64,000 nt of DNA from Streptomyces laurentii (lineage in GTDB: Bacteria > Actinomycetota > Actinomycetes > Streptomycetales > Streptomycetaceae): contig AP017424.1 of the NCBI GenBank assembly GCA_002355495.1, positions 5,645,501 to 5,709,500 on the forward strand. The letters are read 5' to 3'. Below are positions 8,618 through 17,499 of the stretch, one piece after another; position 1 is the stretch's first letter; every line of letters begins with the position of its first letter. The position numbers were made by a program, and so were the translations under genes. The notes beneath the pieces are model-generated. The model ran no database searches, was not told the DNA's origin, and worked only from the letters and a program-made list of their open reading frames with translations.

Positions 8618-10299
8618 TGGACCCCTACGAGTACGCCTCCGTGCACGGCCCGCGCGCCGGCGACCGTGTCGTCCTCGGCGACTCCGGGCTCGTCGTCCGC
8701 GTCGAGTCCGACGCCCAGAAGCCCGGCGACGAGTTCCTCGCGGGCTTCGGCAAGACCGCCCGCGACGGGCTGCATCTGAAGGCCGCCGCAGTCCGCGACA
8801 CCTGCGACGTCGTCATCAGCAACGTCCTGGTCGTCGACGCCGTCGCCGGCATCCGCAAGGTGTCCATCGGCATCCGCGAGGGCCGGATCCACGCCATCGG
8901 CCGGGCCGGCAACCCCGACACCCTCGACGGTGTGGACGTCGTTGTCGGCACCGGCACGTCGATCGTCTCCGGCGAGGGCCTGATCGCCACCGCGGGCGCC
9001 ATCGACACCCACGTCCATCTGCTCTCGCCCCGCATCATGGAGGCGTCGCTGGCCAGCGGCGTCACCACCGTCATCGGCCAGGAGTTCGGCCCCGTGTGGG
9101 GCGTCGGCGTCAACTCGCCCTGGGCGCTGCGGCATGCCTTCAACGCCTTCGACGCCTGGCCGGTCAACATCGGGTTCCTCGCCCGCGGCTCCTCCTCCGA
9201 CCCGGCCCCGCTGACCGAGGCCCTGGCCGAGGGCGGCGCCTGCGGCTTCAAGGTCCACGAGGACATGGGCGCCCACACCCGGGCCCTGGACACCGCCCTC
9301 CGCGTCGCCGAGGAGCACGACGTCCAGGTCGCCCTGCACAGCGACGGGCTGAACGAGTGCCTGTCGGTCGAGGACACCCTCAGCGTCCTGGACGGCCGTA
9401 CGATCCACGCCTTCCACATCGAGGGCTGCGGCGGCGGCCACGTCCCCAACGTGCTGCGGATGGCGGGCGTCCCGAACGTCATCGGCTCCTCCACCAACCC
9501 CACGCTCCCCTTCGGCCGCGACGCGGTCGCCGAGCACTACGGGATGATCGTCTCCGTCCACGACCTGAAGACCGACCTGCCCGGCGACGCGGCGATGGCC
9601 CGCGACCGGATCCGGGCCGGCACGATGGGCGCGGAGGACGTCCTGCACGACCTCGGAGCGATCGGCATCACCTCCTCCGACGCTCAGGGAATGGGCCGGG
9701 CCGGCGAGACCGTACGCCGGACCTTCGCCATGGCGGGGAAGATGAAGGCCGAGCGCGGCCCCCTGGAGGGCGACGGCGCGCACGACGACAACGCGCGCGT
9801 GCTGCGCTATCTGGCCAAGCTGACCATCAATCCGGCGATCGCCCACGGCCTCGCGCACGAGATCGGGTCGATCGAGGTGGGCAAGCTCGCCGACATCGTG
9901 CTGTGGCGGCCCGCGTTCTTCGGCGCGAAGCCGCAGCTGGTGCTGAAGTCCGGCTTCCCTGCGTACGGCGTGGTCGGCGACCCGAACGCCGCCACCGACA
10001 CCTGCGAACCGCTCGTCCTCGGGCCCCAGTTCGGCGCCCACGGAGCCACCGCCGCGGACCTCTCCGTCGCCTTCGTCGCCCAGGCCGCCGCGGGTCTCGG
10101 CGCCGACCGGATGCCCACCCGCCGACGGCGCGTGGCGGTGCGCGGCACGCGCGGCATCGGCCCGGCGGACCTGCGTCTCAACTCCCGTACCGGAGACGTC
10201 CGGGTCGACGACCGCACCGGCCTCGTCTCGCTCGACGGCGCGGCGCTGCGCTCGGACGCGGCCGACCGCGTCACGCTCAATCGCCTGTACTTCCTCTGA
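8617..10299 (+). CDS. ureC: Urease alpha subunit-like metal amidohydrolase
   Basis: A 560-aa protein like the catalytic urease subunit. Nickel-ligand positions are kept: H132/H134 in DTHVH, the carbamylated Lys K212 in FKVHED, H241 in VALHSD, H267 in HAFHIEGCGGGH, and D355 in SSDAQGMGR. The mobile flap differs: where ureases have the Cys-His-His-Leu-Asp motif, this protein reads VSVHDLK (residues 312-318) with an apparent one-residue insertion, so the catalytic Cys/His pair is not conserved in the usual form. It is co-translated with the gamma-beta gene and followed after 32 bp by agmatine deiminase. True urease activity is plausible but uncertain. Confidence 0.85.
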   Translation: MDPYEYASVHGPRAGDRVVLGDSGLVVRVESDAQKPGDEFLAGFGKTARDGLHLKAAAVRDTCDVVISNVLVVDAVAGIRKVSIGIREGRIHAIGRAGNPDTLDGVDVVVGTGTSIVSGEGLIATAGAIDTHVHLLSPRIMEASLASGVTTVIGQEFGPVWGVGVNSPWALRHAFNAFDAWPVNIGFLARGSSSDPAPLTEALAEGGACGFKVHEDMGAHTRALDTALRVAEEHDVQVALHSDGLNECLSVEDTLSVLDGRTIHAFHIEGCGGGHVPNVLRMAGVPNVIGSSTNPTLPFGRDAVAEHYGMIVSVHDLKTDLPGDAAMARDRIRAGTMGAEDVLHDLGAIGITSSDAQGMGRAGETVRRTFAMAGKMKAERGPLEGDGAHDDNARVLRYLAKLTINPAIAHGLAHEIGSIEVGKLADIVLWRPAFFGAKPQLVLKSGFPAYGVVGDPNAATDTCEPLVLGPQFGAHGATAADLSVAFVAQAAAGLGADRMPTRRRRVAVRGTRGIGPADLRLNSRTGDVRVDDRTGLVSLDGAALRSDAADRVTLNRLYFL

Positions 10300-10331
10300 C
10301 CTCTGACCTCTGACCTTCGCCAGGAGCCGTC

Positions 10332-11351
10332 ATGACCTACCGCATGCCCGCCGAGTGGACCCCGCACGAGCGCACCTGGATGGCCTGGCCCAGCCCCAAC
10401 CCCACCTTCGCGAACGACGCCGAGCTGGCCGGGGCCCGCGCCGCCTGGGCGACGGTCGCCCGCGCCGTACGCCGCTTCGAGCCGGTCACCATGGTGGTGG
10501 CCCCCGGCGGCGCCGACTCCGCCCGCGCCCTCCTCGGTGACGACGTCGAGCTCCTCGAATGCGGGCTGGACGACGCCTGGATGCGCGACATCGGCCCCAC
10601 CTTCGTCACGGACGAGTACGGCCGGCTCGCCGCCGTGGACTGGGTGTTCAACGGCTGGGGCCGCCAGGGCTGGGCCCGCTGGCAGTACGACGCCGCCGTC
10701 GCCCGCCATGTCGCCGACGCGGCCGGCGTGCCGCTGCTCGGCAGCGACCTCGTGAACGAGGGCGGCGCGATCCACGTCGACGGCGAAGGCACCGTCCTGC
10801 TCACCGACACCGTCCAGCTCGGCGAGGGCCGCAACTCCGACTGGAGCCGCGAGGAGGTCGAACGCGAGATCCACGCCAAGCTCGGCACCACCAAGGCGAT
10901 CTGGCTGCCGCACGGCCTGACCGCCGACTACGGTCTCTTCGGCACCCGGGGCCACGTCGACATCGTCGCCACCTTCGCCCGCCCCGGCACCGTCCTCGTC
11001 CACAGCCAGCAAGACCCCGACCACCCCGACCACGAGCGCTCCCGCCTCTACGTGGACCTCCTGCGCGGCGCGACGGACGCGCAGGGCCGCCCCCTGGAGG
11101 TCGTCGAGGTCCTGGCCCCCACCGTGCTGAAGGACGAGGACGGCGACTGGGTCGACTACTCGTACATCAACCACTATCTCTGCAACGGCGGCGTCGTGCT
11201 GTGCGCCTTCGACGACCCCCACGACGAGATCGCGGCCGGCATCCTGCGCCGCCTGTACCCGGAGCGCGAGGTCGTCCTGGTCGACGCCCGTCCGATCTTC
11301 GCGGGCGGGGGTGGCGTGCACTGCATCACCCAGCAGCAGCCGGCGGTGTGA
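10332..11351 (+). CDS. aguA: Agmatine deiminase
   Basis: A 339-aa member of the peptidyl-arginine deiminase-like family that hydrolyses agmatine to N-carbamoylputrescine and ammonia. It shows the N-terminal EWTPHERTWMAWPS, DDAWMRDIGPTFV, NEGGAIHVDG, GTRGHVDIVATFARPGTVL and the nucleophilic Cys in GGGGVHCITQQQP near the C-terminus. CAGGAG precedes the ATG. It is 32 bp downstream of the urease-like gene and probably in the same operon, which points to nitrogen recovery from guanidino compounds. Confidence 0.92.
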   Translation: MTYRMPAEWTPHERTWMAWPSPNPTFANDAELAGARAAWATVARAVRRFEPVTMVVAPGGADSARALLGDDVELLECGLDDAWMRDIGPTFVTDEYGRLAAVDWVFNGWGRQGWARWQYDAAVARHVADAAGVPLLGSDLVNEGGAIHVDGEGTVLLTDTVQLGEGRNSDWSREEVEREIHAKLGTTKAIWLPHGLTADYGLFGTRGHVDIVATFARPGTVLVHSQQDPDHPDHERSRLYVDLLRGATDAQGRPLEVVEVLAPTVLKDEDGDWVDYSYINHYLCNGGVVLCAFDDPHDEIAAGILRRLYPEREVVLVDARPIFAGGGGVHCITQQQPAV

Positions 11352-11436
11352 GGCCCCCGGGAAGGACGGATCCGGGAAGGGCGCTCCCGGGAAACGCGGG
11401 TGCGGGCCGCGGGACGGGCGTGCCAGGGTGACGGTC

Positions 11437-11889
11437 ATGCCCGGCCCGAACCCCCGCCCCGGCGCGTACGCGCTCACCTTCCACTACTCCCTGCCCGAGG
11501 ACGCCTGGCACGTGGAGCTGGACGACCTCGCCGCCGGACGGCGGATGGTGGTGACCGCGATCGTGCCCGACGAGGACCCGGCGCGGGAACCCACCCTCTG
11601 CTGGGACCCGGCCGTCGCGGGCCGGGAGATCCCGTACGACGTCATGCGCTGGTTCATGGAGCACGTCGAGGAGGAGATCCGCACCTCGCGCGCGTGGATG
11701 GCGCTGCGGCCGGAGATCGTGGAGGTGATCCGGGCGCTGCGCGAGGAACACCTCGGCGTCCTCGCCGACGAGGAGGCCGCCCCCGTACTCGCCGGGCTGC
11801 GCGGCACCGTACCCGAGGCCGATCTCGCCGACGTGATGCACCACGCCTTCGGGCGCGGCCCCGACGGCCGCCTGCCCGAGGAGCCCTGA
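11437..11889 (+). CDS. Hypothetical protein, 150 aa
   Basis: The frame starts at ATG 11437 with AGGGTGA just upstream and ends at 11889. It is acidic, without membrane segments or signal peptide, and rich in Glu/Asp helices (MRWFMEHVEEEIRTSRAW). I recognise no domain. It sits 85 bp after agmatine deiminase and 34 bp before a TetR gene, so it may belong to the same transcription unit. Confidence 0.7.
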   Translation: MPGPNPRPGAYALTFHYSLPEDAWHVELDDLAAGRRMVVTAIVPDEDPAREPTLCWDPAVAGREIPYDVMRWFMEHVEEEIRTSRAWMALRPEIVEVIRALREEHLGVLADEEAAPVLAGLRGTVPEADLADVMHHAFGRGPDGRLPEEP

Positions 11890-11923
11890 CGGCCCGCGCC
11901 TCCCGATCCTGTAGAACGGACCG

Positions 11924-12559
11924 GTGACCCAGCACAGCGACCCGCCCGCCCCCGACCCCCGCCCGCGCCGCAGGAACCAGCCCGCGCCGCCGCGCGAGGA
12001 CGTGCTCGCCGCCGCGATGGACACCATCGCCGCGCACGGTCTCGACGGGCTGACCATGGCCGGGCTCGGACGGCAGGTCGGCATGAGCAGCGGTCACCTC
12101 CTCTACTACTTCCGCAGCAGGGACGAACTGCTGCTGCGGACCCTGGAGTGGAGCGAGAGCCGGCTCGGCGCGGCCCGCGCCGCCGTGCTCTCCGGGCCCG
12201 GCACCGCGCGCGAACGGCTCGACGGCTATGTGGACGTGTACGTGCCGGACGGCCCGCGCGACCCGCACTGGACGCTGTGGCTGGAGGTCTGGAACCGTTC
12301 GCGCGGCGCCGACGACGACGCCCGCGCCCGGCAGGCCGCCATCGAACGGGCCTGGCACCGCGACCTCGTCGCGCTCCTCGCCGAGGGGGTGTCGCGCGGG
12401 GAGTTCCGGGCGGGCCTGGACGCGGAGCGGGCGGCGCACCGCACGCGGGCCCTGCTCGACGGCTTCAGCGTGCACGTCGCGGTCGGCATCCCCGGTACCG
12501 ACCGGGAGCAAGTCCTGTCCCACGTAGGCGAGTTCATCTCCGAAACCCTGCTTCCGTGA
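11924..12559 (+). CDS. TetR-family transcriptional regulator
   Basis: A 211-aa repressor-type protein. The N-terminal helix-turn-helix reads LAAAMDTIAAHGLDGLTMAG then VGMSSGHLLYYFRSRDELLL (about residues 25-75); the C-terminal ligand domain resembles BetI-like TetR members (DPHWTLWLEVWNRSR). The GTG start at 11924 is 34 bp after the preceding stop. It likely controls the urease-like/agmatine cluster or the MHS transporter that follows; no operator was identified. Confidence 0.85.
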   Translation: MTQHSDPPAPDPRPRRRNQPAPPREDVLAAAMDTIAAHGLDGLTMAGLGRQVGMSSGHLLYYFRSRDELLLRTLEWSESRLGAARAAVLSGPGTARERLDGYVDVYVPDGPRDPHWTLWLEVWNRSRGADDDARARQAAIERAWHRDLVALLAEGVSRGEFRAGLDAERAAHRTRALLDGFSVHVAVGIPGTDREQVLSHVGEFISETLLP

Positions 12560-12640
12560 TCTTTAGGAACGCAAGTAGGCGCGATCGTTGCCCTCCGCAC
12601 TCTTGTTGCCGGAGGCCGATGTCCGGCACGGTTCCTGCCC

Positions 12641-13987
12641 ATGGGACGAGAGCACTGGAAGAAGATCTGGGTCGGGTCCGCCGGCAACATGGTCGAGTGG
12701 TTCGACTGGTTCGTGTACGCGAGTTTCGCGACGTACTTCGCGGGGGCGTTCTTCCCCGAGGGCAACGACACCGCCAAGCTCATGAACACCGCCGGCATCT
12801 TCGCCGTCGGTTTCTTCATGCGCCCGGTCGGCGGCTGGCTGCTCGGCCGGGTCGGTGACCGCAAGGGCCGGAAGGCGGCCCTCACCCTCACCGTCACGCT
12901 GATGTCCGCCTCGGCGCTCCTCATCGCCGTCGCCCCGACCTACGGCGTGGCCGGCTACGGCGGCGCGGCCGTCCTCCTCGTCGCCCGGCTCCTCCAGGGC
13001 CTGTCCGTCGGCGGCGAGTACGCCGCCAGCGCCACGTACCTCACCGAGGCGTCCGCCCCGGAGCGCCGCGGCTTCGCCTCCAGCTTCCAGTACGTGTCGA
13101 TGACGGCCGGCCAGATCCTCGGTCTCGGCCTGCAGATCATCCTGCAGCGGACCATGTCCACCGAGGCCCTGCACAGCTGGGGCTGGCGCATCCCCTTCAT
13201 CGTCGGCGCCCTCGGCGCGGCCGTGGTGTTCTACCTGCGGCGCACGATGCTGGAGACCGAGGTGTACGAGGACACCGCCGACGACGGCGTGGCCGCCGGC
13301 GACAAGGGCACGATCAAGGCGCTGTGGGCGCACAAGCGCGAGGCGCTGCTCGTCATCGCGCTCACCATGGGCGGCACGGTGGCCTACTACACGTACACCA
13401 CCTACCTCACGAAGTACCTGTCCAACTCCGCGGGACTGCCCAAGCAGACCGCCACCCTGGTCTCCTTCTGCGCGCTGATCGTCTTCGCCTGTCTGCAGCC
13501 GCTCGCCGGCCGGCTCTCCGACCGGATCGGCCGCCGCCCGCTGCTCATCACCTTCGCCGTCGGCTCCACGCTCCTCACCGTGCCGATCATGACGATGCTG
13601 CGGCACGCGGGGTCGTTCTGGCCGGCGCTCGGCCTGTCCCTGCTCGCGCTCGTCGTCGTCACCGGCTACACCTCCATCAACGCGTGCGTGAAGGCGGAGC
13701 TGTTCCCGACCGGGATCCGCGCGCTCGGCGTCGCCCTGCCGTACGCCATCGCCAACGCGCTGTTCGGCGGCACCGCCGAGTACGTGGCGCTGTGGTTCAA
13801 GGACGCGGGGATCGAGTCCGGCTACTACTGGTACGTGGCCGGCTGCGCCGCGGTCTCGCTGATCGTGTACGTGTCGATGCGCGAGACCCGCGACATCGAC
13901 CTGGGCCGGGTGGCCGGTTCCGGCGCGGGCACGGCCTCCGCGACGCCCGTGAAGAAGCCGGTGACGGCCGCCGATTCCGCATCGTGA
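12641..13987 (+). CDS. MFS transporter, metabolite:H+ symporter (MHS) family
   Basis: A 448-aa integral membrane protein with about 12 helices. The N-terminal GNMVEWFDWFVYASFATYFA is the MHS signature seen in alpha-ketoglutarate and proline/betaine permeases; GRVGDRKGRKAAL (loop 2-3) and RLSDRIGRRPLL (loop 8-9) are MFS motif A copies. The substrate cannot be read from sequence, though a dicarboxylate or zwitterion is typical. Upstream genes suggest a nitrogen compound. The ATG at 12641 lacks a good ribosome site. Confidence 0.88.
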   Translation: MGREHWKKIWVGSAGNMVEWFDWFVYASFATYFAGAFFPEGNDTAKLMNTAGIFAVGFFMRPVGGWLLGRVGDRKGRKAALTLTVTLMSASALLIAVAPTYGVAGYGGAAVLLVARLLQGLSVGGEYAASATYLTEASAPERRGFASSFQYVSMTAGQILGLGLQIILQRTMSTEALHSWGWRIPFIVGALGAAVVFYLRRTMLETEVYEDTADDGVAAGDKGTIKALWAHKREALLVIALTMGGTVAYYTYTTYLTKYLSNSAGLPKQTATLVSFCALIVFACLQPLAGRLSDRIGRRPLLITFAVGSTLLTVPIMTMLRHAGSFWPALGLSLLALVVVTGYTSINACVKAELFPTGIRALGVALPYAIANALFGGTAEYVALWFKDAGIESGYYWYVAGCAAVSLIVYVSMRETRDIDLGRVAGSGAGTASATPVKKPVTAADSAS

Positions 13988-14030
13988 GATTCCCGTCCAC
14001 GGTGCCCGGCGCCTGTGGCAGACTGCCGGC

Positions 14031-14087
14031 GTGCTCGCTACCACGATGATTATCGGCAGCAGCGCGCCGGTCCGCAGTGACCGCTGA
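14031..14087 (+). CDS. Putative leader peptide of the cimA attenuator
   Basis: A short frame from GTG 14031 (or ATG 14046) to TGA 14085-14087 reads VLATTMIIGSSAPVRSDR. It holds adjacent Ile codons ATT-ATC ahead of an isoleucine-pathway gene. No ribosome site is visible, but CAGACT at 14019-14024 could be a -10 placing transcription start on the GTG, so the peptide may be leaderless. The stop codon abuts a hairpin, as expected for ribosome-mediated attenuation. Functional role is inferred. Confidence 0.5.
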   Translation: MLATTMIIGSSAPVRSDR

Positions 14088-14169
14088 GCCGTGGGACCCA
14101 TCCCCACGGCAGGCGGCCATCGTGCCCCAGACCCGCGCGCAGACCTCTCGCACCCGCGAGGGGTTTTTT
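14088..14169 (+). promoter_or_regulatory. Probable transcription attenuator of cimA
   Basis: Two hairpins follow the leader peptide. The first is GCCGTGGG (14088-14095) with CCCACGGC (14103-14110), directly after the stop codon. The second is CCTCTCGC (14144-14151) with GCGAGGGG (14156-14163), loop ACCC, then six T (14164-14169): an intrinsic terminator 110 bp upstream of the cimA start. Peptide plus pause hairpin plus terminator fits attenuation. The terminator could instead end the upstream transporter transcript. Confidence 0.6.
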
Positions 14170-14278
14170 GTTTTCCGGCTTCCCGGCCCCACCAAAAGGC
14201 CGAAACGGACGGCGCGTGAGAATGGGGGCAAGTGGATCCAGACCTTCCGGAGCCACATCCGACAGGAGCCATCACGTC

Positions 14279-15913
14279 ATGACCACGGAGAACGGCGGGC
14301 ACGGCCAGAACGCCGGCCGCGACGACCGCGACGACAGCTTCCACGTCTTCGACACGACGCTGCGCGACGGCGCGCAGCGCGAGGGCATCAACCTCACGGT
14401 CGCCGACAAGCTGGCCATCGCGCGGTATCTGGACGACTTCGGCGTCGGCTTCATCGAGGGCGGCTGGCCGGGCGCCAACCCGCGCGACACCGAGTTCTTC
14501 GCCCGCGCCCGGGAGGAGATCGCGTTCAAGAACGCGCAGCTCGTGGCCTTCGGCGCCACCCGCCGCGCCGGCGGCAGCGCCGCCGAGGACCCGCAGGTCA
14601 AGGCGCTGCTCGAATCCGGCGCCCCGGTGATCACGCTCGTCGCCAAGTCCCACGACCGGCATGTCGAGCTGGCCCTGCGCACCACCCTCGAAGAGAACCT
14701 GGAGATGGTCCGCGACACCGTCTCCCACCTGCGCTCCCAGGGCCGCCGGGTGTTCGTCGACTGCGAGCACTTCTTCGACGGCTACAAGGCCAACCCCACG
14801 TACGCCAAGGACGTCGTCCGCACCGCGCACGAGGCCGGCGCCGACGTCGTGATCCTCTGCGACACCAACGGCGGCATGCTCCCCGCCCAGGTCCAGGCCG
14901 TGGTCGCCACCGTCCTCGCCGACACCGGCGCCCGGCTCGGCATCCACGCCCAGGACGACACCGGCTGCGCCGTCGCCAACACCCTCGCCGCCGTCGACGC
15001 CGGTGCCACGCACGTGCAGTGCACCGCCAACGGCTACGGCGAGCGGGTCGGCAACGCCAACCTCTTCCCCGTGGTCGCGGCCCTCGAACTCAAGTACGGC
15101 AAGACGGTGCTGCCCGAGGGCGCGCTGGCCGAGATGACCAGGATCTCGCACGCCATCGCCGAGGTCGTCAACCTCACCCCCTCCACCCACCAGCCGTACG
15201 TCGGCGTCTCCGCCTTCGCCCACAAGGCCGGCCTGCACGCCTCCGCGATCAAGGTCGACCCCGACCTCTACCAGCACATCGACCCCGAGCGGGTCGGCAA
15301 CACCATGCGGATGCTGGTCTCCGACATGGCGGGCCGCGCCTCCATCGAGCTCAAGGGCAAGGAGCTGGGCGTCGACCTCGGCGGCGACCGCGCGCTGGTC
15401 GCCCGGGTCGTCGAACGGGTCAAGGAGCGCGAGCTCAAGGGCTACACGTACGAGGCCGCCGACGCCTCCTTCGAGCTGCTGCTGCGCGAGGAGGTGGAGG
15501 GCCGGCCGCGCCGCTACTACCGCACGGAGTCCTGGCGGGCCATCGTCGAGGACCGGCCGGACGGCACGCACGCCAACGAGGCCACGGTGAAGCTGTGGGC
15601 CAAGGGCGAGCGGATCGTCGCCACCGCCGAGGGCAACGGCCCCGTCAACGCCCTCGACCGGGCGATGCGCATCGCGCTGGAGCGGATCCACCCGCAGCTC
15701 GCGCAGGTCGAGCTGACCGACTACAAGGTCCGCATCCTGGAGGGCCGCCACGGCACCGAGTCCACGACCAGGGTGCTCGTGACGTCGAGCGACGGCGACG
15801 GGGAATGGCGGACGGTCGGCGTCGGCACGAACGTCATCGCCGCCTCCTGGCAGGCCATGGAGGACGCGTACACCTACGGGCTGCTGCGGGCGGGCGTCGA
15901 ACCGGCGGAGTGA
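14279..15913 (+). CDS. cimA: (R)-citramalate synthase
   Basis: A 544-aa enzyme of the HMGL/LeuA family that condenses pyruvate and acetyl-CoA to citramalate, a threonine-independent route to isoleucine. The N-terminus has FDTTLRDGAQREGINLTVADK, the metal-binding HAQDDTGCAVANTLAAVDAG and NGYGERVGNANL; the C-terminal region is a LeuA-type regulatory domain. The DGAQREG and HAQDDTGCAVAN variants fit the citramalate synthase subgroup rather than 2-isopropylmalate synthase. The ATG at 14279 follows AGGAG; an upstream in-frame extension would run into the leader terminator region. Confidence 0.88.
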   Translation: MTTENGGHGQNAGRDDRDDSFHVFDTTLRDGAQREGINLTVADKLAIARYLDDFGVGFIEGGWPGANPRDTEFFARAREEIAFKNAQLVAFGATRRAGGSAAEDPQVKALLESGAPVITLVAKSHDRHVELALRTTLEENLEMVRDTVSHLRSQGRRVFVDCEHFFDGYKANPTYAKDVVRTAHEAGADVVILCDTNGGMLPAQVQAVVATVLADTGARLGIHAQDDTGCAVANTLAAVDAGATHVQCTANGYGERVGNANLFPVVAALELKYGKTVLPEGALAEMTRISHAIAEVVNLTPSTHQPYVGVSAFAHKAGLHASAIKVDPDLYQHIDPERVGNTMRMLVSDMAGRASIELKGKELGVDLGGDRALVARVVERVKERELKGYTYEAADASFELLLREEVEGRPRRYYRTESWRAIVEDRPDGTHANEATVKLWAKGERIVATAEGNGPVNALDRAMRIALERIHPQLAQVELTDYKVRILEGRHGTESTTRVLVTSSDGDGEWRTVGVGTNVIAASWQAMEDAYTYGLLRAGVEPAE

Positions 15914-15929
15914 CGCGGGGGCCCGGGGC

Positions 15930-16060
15930 GCAGGCCCCTTGGGCTCGCCGAGGGGCCCGGAGGCCCTGGGAATCACGGGTTCCCGGGGCCGGCTCCCGGG
16001 TTCCCCAGGGTCTCCTGGGTCTCCGGGCGCCCTGGGATACCAGGGGCACTCTCAGGGAAA
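15930..16060. repeat. Low-complexity hairpin-forming region after cimA
   Basis: Alternating CCTGGG, CCCGGG, GGTTCCC and TCTCC blocks fill the gap between cimA and the next gene, with several nested inverted repeats such as CCCGGG-gccggct-CCCGGG. It probably acts as a terminator of irregular form. Confidence 0.45.
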
Positions 16061-16102
16061 TCCCCTATGTCCCGTTCGATCGCCTTCGGGTAGCGTCGAG
16101 AC

Positions 16103-17482
16103 ATGAGGATCAGGGCCATGTCCACCCGGCAGACGGCGACCGCGATGGCGGGCCTGTTGCTCTTGCCGTTCCTGCTGCTCCTGCTCCTGGCGCCCGCCGC
16201 GGGCGCCAGGTCCGCGGGGATACCGGACGCGGCCGCGGCCCTGCGCCAGGGGCCGGTGTACGTGGACCCCGCGGCGGCCGGGCAGCTGTCGAAGGCCGAC
16301 GCGGACGCGCTCGCGAAGAAGATCAAGGACGCCGACAAGCCGCTGTTCGTGGCGGTGCTGCCCGCGAACCAGCAGTACCCGCCGCAGGACCTCTTCTCGA
16401 ACCTGCGCACCCGGACCGGGATCACCGGCCTCTACGCGGTCCGCCTCGGCGACGGCTTCGACGCCAAGGCCGACCGCACGGTGATCTCCCAGGCCGCCGT
16501 GCGCAACCTCGTCACCGCCGTACGCCAGCCCGGCGTCGACGCCAAGACCGAGCTGAACGACTTCGTCGACCAGGCCCTGCCCACCGTGCGCGGCTCCGCG
16601 CCCGCGTCCTGGGGCGGCGCGGCCGGCCAGGACTCAAGCGTGCCGACCGGCGCCCTGATAGGCCTGGGCGCGGTGGTCGTCGCCGGCGGCGCCGGGATCT
16701 ACGCGGTCACGCGCCGCAACCGGCTGCGTAAGGAAGCCGAGGAGCGGGCCGCGCTCGACCGGTTGCGGGTCGTCGTCGACGAGGACATCACCGCCTTCGG
16801 CGAGGAGCTGGACCGGCTCGACTTCCAGCCGGGCGAGCCCGGTGCCACCGACGCCATGCGCGCGGACTACGAGCACGCCCTGGACGCCTACGACCGGTCG
16901 AAGTCCCTGATGGGCGCCGCCACCCGGCCGGGCGAGGTGCGCCCGGTCACCGAGACCCTGGAGGACGGCCGCTTCGCGCTCGCCGTGCTGGCCGCCCGGC
17001 GCGAGGGCCGGCCGCTGCCCGAGCGGCGCGCCCCCTGCTTCTTCGACCCGCGCCACGGCCCGTCCGTCGCGGACCGTACCTGGACCCCGGCCGGCGGCGC
17101 CGCCCGCGAGGTCCCGGTCTGCGCCGCCGACGCGGCCCGCCTCGACGACGGCCTCGACCCGCAGGCCCGCACGGTCGAGACCGACGCCGGCCGCCGCCCC
17201 TACTGGGAGGCCGGACCGGCCTACGGTCCCTGGGCGGGCGGCTACTTCGGCGGCGGCATGCTGCCGGGCCTCCTGGTCGGCACCATGCTCGGCTCGATGC
17301 TCGCCACCCCGGCCTACGCCTCCGAGTACGGCGGCGGGGACTTCCAGGGCTTCCAGGGCGGCGACGTCTCCGGTGCCGACTTCGACCCCGGTGACTTCGG
17401 ATCGGGCGATTTCGGCGGCGGCGGCGATTTCGGGGGCGGCGGGGACTTCGGCGGGGGAGGCGACTTCGGCGGCGGCTTCTGA
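16103..17482 (+). CDS. TPM-like membrane protein with Gly/Phe/Asp repeat tail
   Basis: A 459-aa protein with an N-terminal signal or anchor (about residues 14-35, LLLLPFLLLLLLAPAAGA) and an extracytoplasmic domain (36-170) with a TPM-like feel (PLFVAVLPANQQYP, TRTGITGLYAVRLGDGF). A second membrane helix follows (about 180-202, GALIGLGAVVVAGGAGIYAV), then a charged coiled region, a third hydrophobic patch (GMLPGLLVGTMLGSMLATPA) and a tail of repeated DFGGGG units. TAGCGT 7 nt before the ATG suggests a leaderless transcript. Function unknown. Confidence 0.75.
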   Translation: MRIRAMSTRQTATAMAGLLLLPFLLLLLLAPAAGARSAGIPDAAAALRQGPVYVDPAAAGQLSKADADALAKKIKDADKPLFVAVLPANQQYPPQDLFSNLRTRTGITGLYAVRLGDGFDAKADRTVISQAAVRNLVTAVRQPGVDAKTELNDFVDQALPTVRGSAPASWGGAAGQDSSVPTGALIGLGAVVVAGGAGIYAVTRRNRLRKEAEERAALDRLRVVVDEDITAFGEELDRLDFQPGEPGATDAMRADYEHALDAYDRSKSLMGAATRPGEVRPVTETLEDGRFALAVLAARREGRPLPERRAPCFFDPRHGPSVADRTWTPAGGAAREVPVCAADAARLDDGLDPQARTVETDAGRRPYWEAGPAYGPWAGGYFGGGMLPGLLVGTMLGSMLATPAYASEYGGGDFQGFQGGDVSGADFDPGDFGSGDFGGGGDFGGGGDFGGGGDFGGGF

Positions 17483-17499
17483 CCGGCGGTCCCGCTCGC

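Noticed and set aside
12563..15976. Long open frame of over 1100 codons on the minus strand across the MHS and cimA genes
   Set aside because: It is antisense to two well-recognised proteins, made of Gly/Ala/Arg/Val low-complexity sequence, and is an effect of high GC third positions.
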